A stretch of 64,000 nucleotides of DNA from VMCP01 sp964415065 (GTDB lineage: Bacteria; Bacteroidota; Bacteroidia; NS11-12g; UBA955): contig CAYPYX010000002.1 of NCBI GenBank assembly GCA_964415065.1, forward strand, positions 1 through 64,000. The letters run 5' to 3'. A program made the translations under genes and the position numbers. Positions 18,209 through 26,308 of the stretch are shown here, piece after piece. Positions within the stretch are counted from its first letter, which is position 1. Every line of letters starts with the position of its first letter. The notes under the pieces are model-generated. The model saw nothing but the letters and a program-made list of their open reading frames with translations, ran no database searches and was not told the origin of the DNA.

Positions 18209-19051
18209 ATGAGTATTCAACTGTTTGACAAAACATCAAAAGAGATCAGTAGAAAAGTGTCGTTGAACTATTCAACAAGTTTTTCTCTTGGGATACGCTT
18301 GTTAGCCAAAGAATACCGCTGGGCGGTGTTTGCGACGTACGGATTCGTGCGTTTGGCCGACGAAATTGTTGATACATTTCATACGTTCAACAAGGAACGA
18401 TTATTGAAAGATTTCAAATTCCAGACTTATCAAGCGATTGAAGAAGGAATAAGTACCAATCCTGTATTGCATTCTTTTCAATTGGCGGCAAATCAGTTTG
18501 GTATTACGCATGATTTGATTGAACCTTTCTTCAATAGCATGGAGGAGGATTTAGATAAACAATCACATGATCAATCTTCGTATAACGATTATATCTACGG
18601 ATCAGCAGAAGTAGTTGGATTGATGTGTTTGAAAATATTTTGCAAAGGAGATAATGTGTTGTACCAATCGTTATTGCCTTTTGCCCGGAGTTTGGGTGCA
18701 GCGTTTCAAAAGGTGAATTTCTTGAGAGACATTCGTAGCGATGTTGAAGAACGCGGACGAGTTTATTTTCCAGGAGTTGATTTTGAGAGCTTCACTGAAC
18801 ACGACAAAATGAACATCATTCAAGAAGTTAAAAAAGACTTTGAACACGCTTACAAAGGAATTATTCAGCTTCCAATGGGTTGTCGTTTAGGTGTGTATAC
18901 GGCTTATATTTATTACTTAAAGTTGTTAGAAAAGATAGAACGGACAACGGCTGCTGAAATAATGAATCAAAGGATACGTATTCCGAATTCTCAAAAGTTA
19001 GTGTTGCTCGCAGAAAGTTTTGTTCGCGAAAAGATGATGCCTACTTCGTAG
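18209..19051 (+). CDS. crtB: Phytoene synthase
   Basis: A 280-residue squalene/phytoene synthase family enzyme that joins two geranylgeranyl diphosphates. The first Asp-rich motif is DEIVD (51-55). The second is in FLRDIRSDVEERGRVYFP (about 172-190). A YSTSFSLGIRLL helix opens the active site. Squalene synthase is the alternative, but the place after crtZ and crtI supports CrtB. It ends 4 bp before the convergent radA gene, with no hairpin between them. Confidence 0.94.
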   Translation: MSIQLFDKTSKEISRKVSLNYSTSFSLGIRLLAKEYRWAVFATYGFVRLADEIVDTFHTFNKERLLKDFKFQTYQAIEEGISTNPVLHSFQLAANQFGITHDLIEPFFNSMEEDLDKQSHDQSSYNDYIYGSAEVVGLMCLKIFCKGDNVLYQSLLPFARSLGAAFQKVNFLRDIRSDVEERGRVYFPGVDFESFTEHDKMNIIQEVKKDFEHAYKGIIQLPMGCRLGVYTAYIYYLKLLEKIERTTAAEIMNQRIRIPNSQKLVLLAESFVREKMMPTS

Positions 19052-19055
19052 CGTA

Positions 19056-20411
19056 TTATCCGAATACCCAAGAAAACACTTCATCCACTTTTCCGAAGGT
19101 GTGGATCTTTATTTTGCGACTTGGATCGTCTTGAATTTTGTTGTATTTAGATACCAAAATATCCGAAAACCCTAACTTTTCGGCTTCCGAAATTCGTTGT
19201 TCAATGCGTTGGACCGCTCTGACTTCGCCAGACAGTCCAACTTCCCCCGAAAAAACATAACCTGAAGGTAGTGCAACTCCTTGGTAACTGCTCATGATGG
19301 CTGCCATCAACGGTAAGTCAAGTGCGGGATCTTCTAAACGCAGTCCTCCAGCAAGATTTACGAATACATCTTGTTGTCCCAAACGAAATCCACATCGTTT
19401 TTCCAAAACAGCTAAAAGCATGTTGAGTCTTCGTAAGTCAAATCCAGTTGCTGAGCGCTGAGGAGTGCCATAAACTGCGGTACTTACTAAAGATTGAACT
19501 TCCAATAATAAGGGTCTTACTCCCTCAAGAACACCGGCAATTGCAATACCGCTTAAGGGTTCATCACGTTGGGATAACCAAATTTCGGAAGGATTCTTTA
19601 CAGGAATTAGTCCCGAGCCTTGCATTTCGTAAATTCCTAATTCATGAGTAGAACCAAATCTGTTTTTTAATGCGCGTAGAATGCGATAGAAGTGATGTCG
19701 GTCGCCTTCGAATTGTAAAACCGTATCTACCATATGTTCCAGTAATTTAGGCCCAGCAATAGCTCCATCTTTGGTAATATGGCCGATTAAGAACACTGGA
19801 GTTTGAGTTTCTTTGGCGAATTGTAGCAGTTTTCCCGTACATTCTCGAATTTGTGACACAGAACCAGGAGTTGCATCTAGAGAATCCGAATATAAGGTTT
19901 GTATGGAGTCAACAATCAGTATATCAGGTTGTTGTTTGGATAAGTAATCGAGTATGTTATCGAGGAGTGTCTCCGTTAAAATATTGCAATTGGGGTTTTG
20001 AATTCCAATTCGTTCTGCGCGTAATTTTATTTGAGATTCACTTTCTTCTCCGCTCACATACAACACATTAGCCGAAGTTTGCAAGGCTAATTGTAGTAAT
20101 AAGGTACTTTTGCCTATTCCAGGTTCACCTCCAATTAATACCACTGCACCTGGCACCAATCCGCCACCGAGCACCAAATTGAGTTCGGAATCGGATAATT
20201 TGGTTTTTTCTTGGTCGGCTGGAGTAATTTCATGGATGGGTGTAGGTTCTATGATTTTACGGGTACTTTTTTTCCAAGCATTTACCGATTGAGTTGACTT
20301 AATTTCTTCGGTGAATGTATTCCATTGATTACAACCAGGGCATTTCCCGATCCATTTGGGACTTTCGAAACCACAGGAGCGACAGAAAAAAGCGGATTTA
20401 GTTTTAGCCAT
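19056..20411 (-). CDS. radA: DNA repair protein RadA
   Basis: A 451-residue RecA-like branch-migration helicase for recombination intermediates. It has an N-terminal four-Cys zinc finger (CRSCGFESPKWIGKCPGC, 10-27), Walker A GGEPGIGKST (about 93-102), Walker B ILIVDSIQTL, the RadA-specific KNRFG motif (in ALKNRFGSTHELG), and a C-terminal Lon-protease-like domain with VFNVAGGLRLEDPALDL-type sequence (here VFVNLAGGLRLEDPALDL). Full length. It lies between the two carotenoid blocks with no evident link to them. Confidence 0.96.
   Translation of the reverse strand: MAKTKSAFFCRSCGFESPKWIGKCPGCNQWNTFTEEIKSTQSVNAWKKSTRKIIEPTPIHEITPADQEKTKLSDSELNLVLGGGLVPGAVVLIGGEPGIGKSTLLLQLALQTSANVLYVSGEESESQIKLRAERIGIQNPNCNILTETLLDNILDYLSKQQPDILIVDSIQTLYSDSLDATPGSVSQIRECTGKLLQFAKETQTPVFLIGHITKDGAIAGPKLLEHMVDTVLQFEGDRHHFYRILRALKNRFGSTHELGIYEMQGSGLIPVKNPSEIWLSQRDEPLSGIAIAGVLEGVRPLLLEVQSLVSTAVYGTPQRSATGFDLRRLNMLLAVLEKRCGFRLGQQDVFVNLAGGLRLEDPALDLPLMAAIMSSYQGVALPSGYVFSGEVGLSGEVRAVQRIEQRISEAEKLGFSDILVSKYNKIQDDPSRKIKIHTFGKVDEVFSWVFG
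19243..19252 (-). repeat. TTTCGGGGGA motif, site 2
   Basis: Inside radA in the sense direction, coding F-S-G-E of the Lon-like domain. The flank reads AG. Confidence 0.85.
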
Positions 20412-20755
20412 GAGTTGTAGGAATTTTTGGTGTGTAAAATTAATGAATTTTGAAAGACGGTGAGACTTTTATTTGGGACGGTAGTTCTGAAATGATCAAA
20501 ATTCCGGGTTTATTTTTTGTGTTTTTCGCAAAGTGCAAATTAAGTTCTTGTAATGAGTTCAATTATTATTTAGAGAGTTCTGATTGCATTTTTGAATTCA
20601 ATTCCGTAATACTTCAGATAGTTTCTGTTATGCATAGAAATAGGTTGAATAGTAAATTCTATCTGACTAGCCATTTTGAGGAGGGATTCGATAAAATGAT
20701 AAAATTATTAGAGTATTTATCTCTAGGATGAAACATAATTGAAAAAAGTGTTGTT
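20412..20755. other. Intergenic region without a convincing gene
   Basis: About 340 bp between the radA start and the nfu promoter box. A 93-codon + strand frame (20450-20731) opens with TTG, has no signal peptide or recognisable domain, and a Phe/Ile/Leu-rich make-up expected of AT-rich noncoding DNA. I see no hairpin, repeat or good promoter for radA. Confidence 0.6.
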
Positions 20756-20763
20756 AATTTTGT
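20756..20763 (+). promoter_or_regulatory. TAATTTTG -7 box for nfu
   Basis: Exact TAnnTTTG match, 12 nt before the ATG at 20776. Confidence 0.5.
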
Positions 20764-20775
20764 AGACGTAAACCC

Positions 20776-21345
20776 ATGGAAAAAAACATTAACGATATCG
20801 TAACTGTATACGCGGAGGCAACTCCCAATCCAGATAGTATGAAATTTGTGGCCAACAAAATGTTGTTGCCAAATGATTCAGCTGATTTTCGTAACAAAGA
20901 AGTAGCTGAAAATAGTCCCTTAGCAAAAGCTCTATTCGAAATGAGCTTTGTAGAAGGCGTATTTATCATGAATAATTTTGTAAGTATTACAAAAAACGGT
21001 GAATATGAGTGGTTCGATTTAATTCCTGACTTGCGTAATTTCATAACTGAGTGGATTGAAGATGGAAAAGAAATAGTTAATCCGAAGAAAGAGCTTTCTA
21101 CCGAGGAAGAAACAGAAATCGAAAGAAAAATTAAACAATTATTGGAAGATCACGTTAAGCCTGCAGTAGAAATGGATGGTGGGGCTATTGATTTCAAAAG
21201 TTTCAAGAATGGTATCGTAACTGTGGAATTAAAAGGAAGCTGTAGTGGTTGTCCTTCATCTACTATGACATTAAAAGCGGGAATCGAGAATCTATTGAAG
21301 CGTATGGTTCCAGAAGTAGAAACCGTTGAAGCATACGGAGTTTAA
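20776..21345 (+). CDS. NifU-like iron-sulfur carrier (Nfu type)
   Basis: A 189-residue two-domain Fe-S carrier. The N-terminal Nfu_N domain (about 10-95) starts with EATPNPDSMKFVANKMLL, the family signature. The C-terminal NifU domain (about 110-185) carries the cluster-binding GSCSGCPSS (Cys156, Cys159). A dimer would hold a 4Fe-4S cluster between the paired CxxC motifs and pass it to target enzymes. It stands alone on the + strand. HscA, another Fe-S assembly factor, is at 43 kb. Confidence 0.93.
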   Translation: MEKNINDIVTVYAEATPNPDSMKFVANKMLLPNDSADFRNKEVAENSPLAKALFEMSFVEGVFIMNNFVSITKNGEYEWFDLIPDLRNFITEWIEDGKEIVNPKKELSTEEETEIERKIKQLLEDHVKPAVEMDGGAIDFKSFKNGIVTVELKGSCSGCPSSTMTLKAGIENLLKRMVPEVETVEAYGV

Positions 21346-21517
21346 TTCCGTACAGAACTTATTATTTTTTAATTAAGCGTTCCTCCCGATTTGCATTTTT
21401 TGCATAATTTGGGGGGAATGTTCATTTTTATTTGCAGTTATTGCAAACATGGGCATCTATGTTTTTCTTTTTGGATAAAAAAATTCATATTTGCCATCTT
21501 ACCTAAAAAAATCTATT

Positions 21518-23434
21518 ATGCAATCATTGGCCGAGCAGAGGATGCAAAACGACCCGTCCTTCACTTCACTACATCATTTCTTTTTAAACTCAGCAAATAA
21601 AATTCATACCCCTCAACACACCTACCTAATGGAAAAGGTAGATGGAGTTTGGAAAGAATATAGCTACCAATATCTACTAACTGAAATTGAAAAAGTAGCT
21701 GCTTATTTAGTTAATTGTGGACTGGAAAAAGGTGATCGCATTGCAATCATTCTGGAAAATTGTCCCGAATATTATATCATCGATCAAGCCCTTCAGAAAT
21801 TAGGGATGGTAAATGTTTCTATTTATCCAACTTTAACCCCAGAAGAAACTCGGTTTATAATTAACGACTCAGGTTCGAAACAAGTATTTGTGGGTAACCC
21901 ATTTTTGTTAAAGAAAGTACAAAAAGTGGAACATGAATGTCCCACACTGACCCAGATAATATTCGTTCCTTCTGACAAACCTGAATCAGGTACTGTAATC
22001 AATTACACTACGGTAATTCAGAAAGGGGAGGCGAAGGTAAAAGAATTATCCCCCGAAATAGAAAAGAGATTTAAAGAAGTAGGTAAAGAAGATTTAGCCA
22101 CGTTGATTTACACGTCAGGAACTACTGGAGTACCGAAAGGTGCTATGCTTACGCATTATAATTTCATGAGCAATTGCTATGATGCTAAAGAATTGTGTCC
22201 AGCAATTACTGAAAATGATTTATACCTGTCCTTTCTGCCGCTGAGTCACGTATTCGAGCGTATGGCAACCATGTATTTGAGTACCTATGTTGGGGCATCT
22301 GTGGCATTTTCAGAAGGGATTGAAAAGGTAGCATCAAATATTCAAGAAGTTCGTCCTACGGTGATGGCTACAGTACCGAGATTATTGGAAAGAATACACG
22401 ACAAAGTGTTGAAGAATGCTACCGCAGGTGGGGGAGTTAAGAGCAAAATTTTCTTCTGGGCAGTTGCAACTGGAGAAAAAGTGCGTAAAACTAGAGATGC
22501 GGGTAAATCCATTAATCCCATATTATCTATTCAAGCCAATCTTGCTGAAAAATTAGTATTTAGTAAGATCAAAGAGAAAATGGGTGGTAGAATGAAAATG
22601 CTAATTTCAGGTGGAGGTGCACTTCCTCCACACGTAGGGGAATTCTTCGCTAATCTGGGTTTACGCGTTCAAGAAGGTTATGGATTGACCGAAACTTCAC
22701 CGTTCTGTACGGTTAATGAATTTGAACGTCAAGTGTATGGTACTGTTGGACGGGTAGCTCCTCGTCAATACGTTGCTATTCAGAATATCGAAACTCAGGA
22801 AATTATCACCATTCAGAATTACGATTCCTTTGATCCGAATTTTGCTTCAGCTGAAGGTGAAATTTTAACTAAAGGCCCGAACGTAATGAAGGGATATTGG
22901 CAAAATAAAGCGGAAACCGACAATGTGTTTGATGCCGATGGTTGGTTTCATACCGGCGATATCGGACGATTTGACAAAGGGTATTTGAAAATTACTGATC
23001 GCTTGAAAAACATGTTGAAAACCTCTTTGGGCAAGAATATTTATCCTACCCAAATTGAGAATGTATACTTGCAGAGCGAGCGTATCGACCAAGTATTTAT
23101 CATTGGTGATAAAAGAGAATACCTTACGGCTATTATTGTTCCTAGTGCTGAAACGATGCAGGAACAAATTCCACATAAAATGGATTTGTTAAAGTCAACG
23201 CAAGATTTTATCAACGACGAAGAATTAACTCAATGGATAGCCCAGGAAGCTAAAAAGCTCGGAATGCAATTGGCTAAGTTTGAGCGTATTCGTAATTTTA
23301 TGTTGAAGAGAGAGCCTTTCAGTATCGAAAATGGCGACATGACCATTACGTTAAAAGTAAAGCGTAAGGTTGTAATGGAAAGATATGCAGATGAAATTGA
23401 TATGATGTACGCTCAGCAGGAGTGTCCGTTGTAA
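21518..23434 (+). CDS. Long-chain acyl-CoA synthetase (AMP-forming)
   Basis: A 638-residue enzyme that activates fatty acids to acyl-CoA by way of acyl-AMP. Motifs in order: YTSGTTGVPKGAMLTH (P-loop-like, about 205), LPLSHVFER, GYGLTETSPF (about 395), GWFHTGDIGRF and DRLKNMLKTSLGKNIYP (about 485-515). This set and the length fit the FadD15/FAA1 type. The ATG at 21518 is used. The frame is open further up to a TTG at 21491, which would overlap the likely promoter CATATTTG. The 3' side has a possible terminator about 230 bp downstream, inside the convergent cruF-like gene. Confidence 0.92.
   Translation: MQSLAEQRMQNDPSFTSLHHFFLNSANKIHTPQHTYLMEKVDGVWKEYSYQYLLTEIEKVAAYLVNCGLEKGDRIAIILENCPEYYIIDQALQKLGMVNVSIYPTLTPEETRFIINDSGSKQVFVGNPFLLKKVQKVEHECPTLTQIIFVPSDKPESGTVINYTTVIQKGEAKVKELSPEIEKRFKEVGKEDLATLIYTSGTTGVPKGAMLTHYNFMSNCYDAKELCPAITENDLYLSFLPLSHVFERMATMYLSTYVGASVAFSEGIEKVASNIQEVRPTVMATVPRLLERIHDKVLKNATAGGGVKSKIFFWAVATGEKVRKTRDAGKSINPILSIQANLAEKLVFSKIKEKMGGRMKMLISGGGALPPHVGEFFANLGLRVQEGYGLTETSPFCTVNEFERQVYGTVGRVAPRQYVAIQNIETQEIITIQNYDSFDPNFASAEGEILTKGPNVMKGYWQNKAETDNVFDADGWFHTGDIGRFDKGYLKITDRLKNMLKTSLGKNIYPTQIENVYLQSERIDQVFIIGDKREYLTAIIVPSAETMQEQIPHKMDLLKSTQDFINDEELTQWIAQEAKKLGMQLAKFERIRNFMLKREPFSIENGDMTITLKVKRKVVMERYADEIDMMYAQQECPL
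22049..22058 (-). repeat. TTTCGGGGGA motif, site 3
   Basis: Inside the acyl-CoA synthetase gene, antisense to it. The coding strand reads S-P-E. The flank reads TA. Confidence 0.85.
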
Positions 23435-23616
23435 TTTTTTATCTAGTATATATCTAGTATAGGAGTATTAGTGTAATTTTTTTATCAATTACAGGAGTAT
23501 TTCCATTGCTGAGTTAAAGTCTCAAATATAATCAGTTGAATCATAAAGGGCTGTGATTATATTGAGTTAGTTGTAGTGTTTGTGCGGAGTTGTGTAAATA
23601 GGAACGCAGATTTTAC

Positions 23617-24255
23617 CTAAAACAACCGAGTACACACATACAATACTATAAAAAACACTAATTGGATGGCCAGCAGTGCGCTGGCCATTTTGTTTTTAAT
23701 GGGTTTTGAGGTACTATGTAATAACCATAAAAATATAAAAGAAATCACAAACCAAGCTGCATAGTTTTGGATTGGGACTATGTTGTTTTTCCAATCCCAG
23801 AAATCATAACGCATAGCCACTGGTTCTAAAAAGAAGTCATAAATAGTCATTATTCCCGCTCCAACAAATGCGATAGCCAAAGGATGCTTAAGTCGTCCAA
23901 CTAAGGTAGATGATGTGTAAAAAATCATAGCTGCCCAATTAAGTCCAATTAAATAAGGTGTTCCTTGCCATTTAGCACCAAAGGTGTTTCCGTATTGATA
24001 ACTTCCGAAAATTAATCCTGTTTTCACGCCTAACATTTCAACGAAAAAACCGAGAATTCCAATGATAATCAATGTAATAACATGATTTAATTCCCACTTT
24101 TTGTGAAAAACCCAAGCTACTACAAACGCTGCAATTAAGTTCCACGGTGTTAATTTAAGAAACAGTGGATTCAAAGCAGGGGTGAGGAAGCCAATGATTC
24201 CTACCAAATAAATGATTGAAAGAATATATATAAATCTATTTTCTATGGTATTCAT
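23617..24255 (-). CDS. CruF-like carotenoid 1',2'-hydratase family membrane protein
   Basis: A 212-residue membrane protein with about six or seven hydrophobic helices, matching the carotenoid biosynthesis family (DUF422/CruF) that adds water to the psi-end of gamma-carotene-type pigments. Family-like segments are EMLGVKTGLIFGSYQYG, PYLIGLNWAAM, and the charged IYDFFLEPVAMRYDFWDW. It follows the crtD-like desaturase by 86 bp on the same strand. That is the expected pairing of 1',2'-hydratase and 3',4'-desaturase. The last codons include a perfect inverted repeat that could be a terminator for the opposite strand. Confidence 0.85.
   Translation of the reverse strand: MNTIENRFIYILSIIYLVGIIGFLTPALNPLFLKLTPWNLIAAFVVAWVFHKKWELNHVITLIIIGILGFFVEMLGVKTGLIFGSYQYGNTFGAKWQGTPYLIGLNWAAMIFYTSSTLVGRLKHPLAIAFVGAGIMTIYDFFLEPVAMRYDFWDWKNNIVPIQNYAAWFVISFIFLWLLHSTSKPIKNKMASALLAIQLVFFIVLYVCTRLF
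23666..23697 (+). terminator. Possible + strand terminator inside the cruF-like 3' end
   Basis: A perfect 9-bp inverted repeat (ATGGCCAGC at 23666-23674 and GCTGGCCAT at 23680-23688) with a 5-nt loop is followed on the + strand by TTTGTTTTT. It is the first such structure after the acyl-CoA synthetase stop at 23434. It lies fully within the coding region of the convergent gene. Confidence 0.6.
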
Positions 24256-24341
24256 GTTTATGTGTTTTGATTGAGTTCAATTTTAGCCTTCGTTTTAGTC
24301 CCAATTCCAGTTTAATTAAAGTAAAAATTAAAGTTCAATTG

Positions 24342-25871
24342 TTACCCACAGGCGTCAGGGACTAGTTTATTTACGATTTTCGCTCCGAGTAAACACAGAG
24401 GAATTCCACCACCCGGGTGCACGCTTCCCCCGCAAAAATACAGATTATCATAATCTTTCGAAAAATTAGCTTGTCTGAAAAAAGCGGACATTCTGTGATT
24501 AGAGCTACTTCCATAAAGACTTCCTTTGTCGGACCCTGTATTGGATTCAATAGTAATGGGGTCCAAAATTGCTTCTTCTTCAATGATATCTGAAATGGGG
24601 ACTTGCAGCGATTTGCTCAGTTTTTGAAGAATTTTCCCTTTTGCAATTTGAACCAACTCCTGCCAGTTTTGTCCAGAATTGTGAGGAACATTAATCATTA
24701 CGAACCAGTTTTCACCGTAATTGGGCGCATCGGATTCTACGTGTTTTGATGTAATGTTAATATAAACGGTTGGGTCTTTTTGGATGGTTTTACGGTTGAA
24801 AATAGCGTCGAACTCCTCCTGATAATCCTCAGAAAAGAAGATATTATGAACATCGAGCTCTGGGAACTTTTGTTTAATGCCCCAATAGAAGATCAATGCC
24901 GAGCTAGAATTTTCCGCATTTTTAATTTTCGGGGGAAGAGATTTCTGTAAAAATTTCTGATAAACGATTTTGATATCAACGTTGGCAATAACTAAATCGC
25001 TTGAATATTCTTTGCCTTCCTCAGTAATTACTGAGGTGATTCGAGATTTTTGAGTTGATTTTAATGAATTTACTTTTCCTGAGCTACCTGAATTCACGCT
25101 ACCTGAATTCACTACTTTTCCTGAATTCAAAGTTTGCACGCGCGAATTAAATTCAAATGTTACACCGAGTCTTGTTGCTTGTTCATAGAGAATATCAGCG
25201 ATTTCCCGCATTCCTTTTTTAGGCAAATAGGCTCCATAATGAAATTCTAAGTGAGGAATTACGTGTAAGGTAGCTGGTGCTTTGTAGGGATTAGAACCGT
25301 TGTATGTGGCGTAGCGATTGAAAAGCTGAATGATTTTTGGATTAGAAAATTGTGACTCTAGGGCTTGGTTCATGGTACGGAACATGTCCAATCGCCATAA
25401 GTTGGCAATTCCTTTTAATCCAGTTGGAGCTGTATAAGTAGATAATTTATGTAAACTATTTTCTAAAAATACCGGCGAAGTGATGTCGTATACACGTTTA
25501 GAATGATTTAAGAAGCGTTCAATTTTCAATTTAGGTTCATCAAAAAAACGTGCAGCTTCGTCGATAAATGTTTCCTTTTGTGCAGAGGCTTGAAATCGAC
25601 TGCCATCGGGGTAAAAATAATTACATAAAACAGGTAATTTTAAATATTCAAATTTTTGAATTAAATCGGGGTCTAAAAGTTCCGTTACAAAATGTGGCAT
25701 TGTGAACAAACTGGGTCCTGAATCGAAGCGGTAATTTCCTAATATTATGGTATTTAACTTGCCTCCATAGGAGGGTGATTGTTCCATAATTCGTACCTTA
25801 TAACCTTTGCGTGCTAGGTGTATACTAGAGGCCAAACCAGCTATTCCACTGCCAATAATGGTTGCATTCAT
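24342..25871 (-). CDS. crtD: CrtD-like carotenoid desaturase (CrtI family)
   Basis: A 509-residue FAD enzyme of the phytoene-desaturase family. It opens MNATIIGSGIAGLASSIHLA with the Rossmann motif, then YGGKLNTI and RFDSGPSLFTMPHF. The C-terminal FAD motif is NLYFCGGSVHPGGGIPLCLLGAK (in parts). Its own crtI is at 16.7 kb, and it lies directly upstream of the cruF-like gene. A 3',4'-desaturase role (CrtD) is therefore the best guess, though paralogous isomerases or ketolases of this family are possible. At about residues 245-270 there is a Gly/Ser/Asn-rich insert encoded by a 15-bp tandem repeat. The ATG at 25871 is preferred over one at 25916 because the FAD motif should begin near residue 5. 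Confidence 0.82.
   Translation of the reverse strand: MNATIIGSGIAGLASSIHLARKGYKVRIMEQSPSYGGKLNTIILGNYRFDSGPSLFTMPHFVTELLDPDLIQKFEYLKLPVLCNYFYPDGSRFQASAQKETFIDEAARFFDEPKLKIERFLNHSKRVYDITSPVFLENSLHKLSTYTAPTGLKGIANLWRLDMFRTMNQALESQFSNPKIIQLFNRYATYNGSNPYKAPATLHVIPHLEFHYGAYLPKKGMREIADILYEQATRLGVTFEFNSRVQTLNSGKVVNSGSVNSGSSGKVNSLKSTQKSRITSVITEEGKEYSSDLVIANVDIKIVYQKFLQKSLPPKIKNAENSSSALIFYWGIKQKFPELDVHNIFFSEDYQEEFDAIFNRKTIQKDPTVYINITSKHVESDAPNYGENWFVMINVPHNSGQNWQELVQIAKGKILQKLSKSLQVPISDIIEEEAILDPITIESNTGSDKGSLYGSSSNHRMSAFFRQANFSKDYDNLYFCGGSVHPGGGIPLCLLGAKIVNKLVPDACG
24927..24936 (+). repeat. TTTCGGGGGA motif, site 4
   Basis: Inside the crtD-like gene, antisense to it. The coding strand reads L-P-P-K. 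The flank reads AG. Confidence 0.85.
25072..25124. repeat. 15-bp tandem duplication inside the crtD-like gene
   Basis: GCTACCTGAATTCAC occurs twice head to tail (25083-25097 and 25098-25112), flanked by two copies of ACTTTTCCTGA (25072-25082 and 25114-25124). The unit is a multiple of three, so the frame is kept. On the coding strand it gives N-S-G-S type repeats. Confidence 0.9.
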
Positions 25872-25881
25872 AATAAAGGAA

Positions 25882-25889
25882 CAAAAATA
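25882..25889 (-). promoter_or_regulatory. TATTTTTG -7 box for the crtD-like gene
   Basis: Reads TATTTTTG on the - strand, 10 nt before the ATG at 25871. It supports that start over the upstream ATG. Confidence 0.45.
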
Positions 25890-25974
25890 GCCCCAAAAAG
25901 TTGTTTTGTAACTCATTGATTATCAATGATAAATTAAAAATTATAAAAAAAAGTAAAAAAAAATCAATAAGCAC

Positions 25975-26005
25975 TTTGCAGATTCTAAAATTCATCCTAA
26001 TTTTG
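25975..26005 (+). promoter_or_regulatory. Promoter of the small TDST-repeat lipoprotein gene
   Basis: TTTG at 25975-25978, a 19-nt spacer, then TAATTTTG at 25998-26005. Both boxes and spacing match the consensus. The ATG is 32 nt downstream. Confidence 0.75.
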
Positions 26006-26037
26006 CGCACACTCAATCGAAAAAAACTAATTTAAAA

Positions 26038-26232
26038 ATGAAAAAAATCACTTTCGCTTTAGCAGCTTGCGTAGTATTCGCTTTCGCTGCTTGTGGTAAC
26101 AACGCAACTGAAGAAACTACTACTGATTCAACTGCAACTGATTCAACTGCTGTTGAAACAACTGTTGACACTACTGCAACTGATTCAACTGCAACTGATT
26201 CTACTGCTACTTCTACTGAAGCTGCTAAGTAA
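26038..26232 (+). CDS. Small lipoprotein with Thr/Asp/Ser repeats
   Basis: A 64-residue protein. It has a lipoprotein signal (MKKITFALAACVVFAFAACG, lipobox FAAC), then about 44 residues made almost only of Thr, Asp, Ser, Ala and Glu in repeats of the type T-D-S-T-A. The DNA is correspondingly repetitive (ACTGATTCAACTGCA-like units). It has a consensus promoter and a perfect terminator, so it is very likely a real, well-expressed gene despite its size. The mature chain would be an acidic, disordered, possibly O-glycosylated tether on a membrane surface (some Bacteroidota glycosylate D-S/T-based motifs). I know no assigned function. Confidence 0.85.
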   Translation: MKKITFALAACVVFAFAACGNNATEETTTDSTATDSTAVETTVDTTATDSTATDSTATSTEAAK

Positions 26233-26249
26233 TCAATTGAAAAATCTTA

Positions 26250-26281
26250 AAAAGGCATCCCAGCGGGATGCCTTTTTTTTT
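26250..26281 (+). terminator. Intrinsic terminator after the small lipoprotein gene
   Basis: A perfect 11-bp stem (AAAGGCATCCC and GGGATGCCTTT) with an AGC loop, followed by a long T-run. It starts 18 bases after the stop. Confidence 0.93.
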
Positions 26282-26295
26282 ACAAAAATATTTTT

Positions 26296-26303
26296 TATCT
26301 TTG
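26296..26303 (+). promoter_or_regulatory. TATCTTTG -7 box
   Basis: Exact TAnnTTTG match, 5 nt before the ATG at 26309 and just after the preceding terminator. It predicts a leaderless mRNA. Confidence 0.55.
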
Positions 26304-26308
26304 CTGTA

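Noticed and set aside
20450..20731. 93-codon frame between radA and nfu
   Set aside because: TTG start, no recognisable domain and AT-driven composition. No promoter box in a suitable place.
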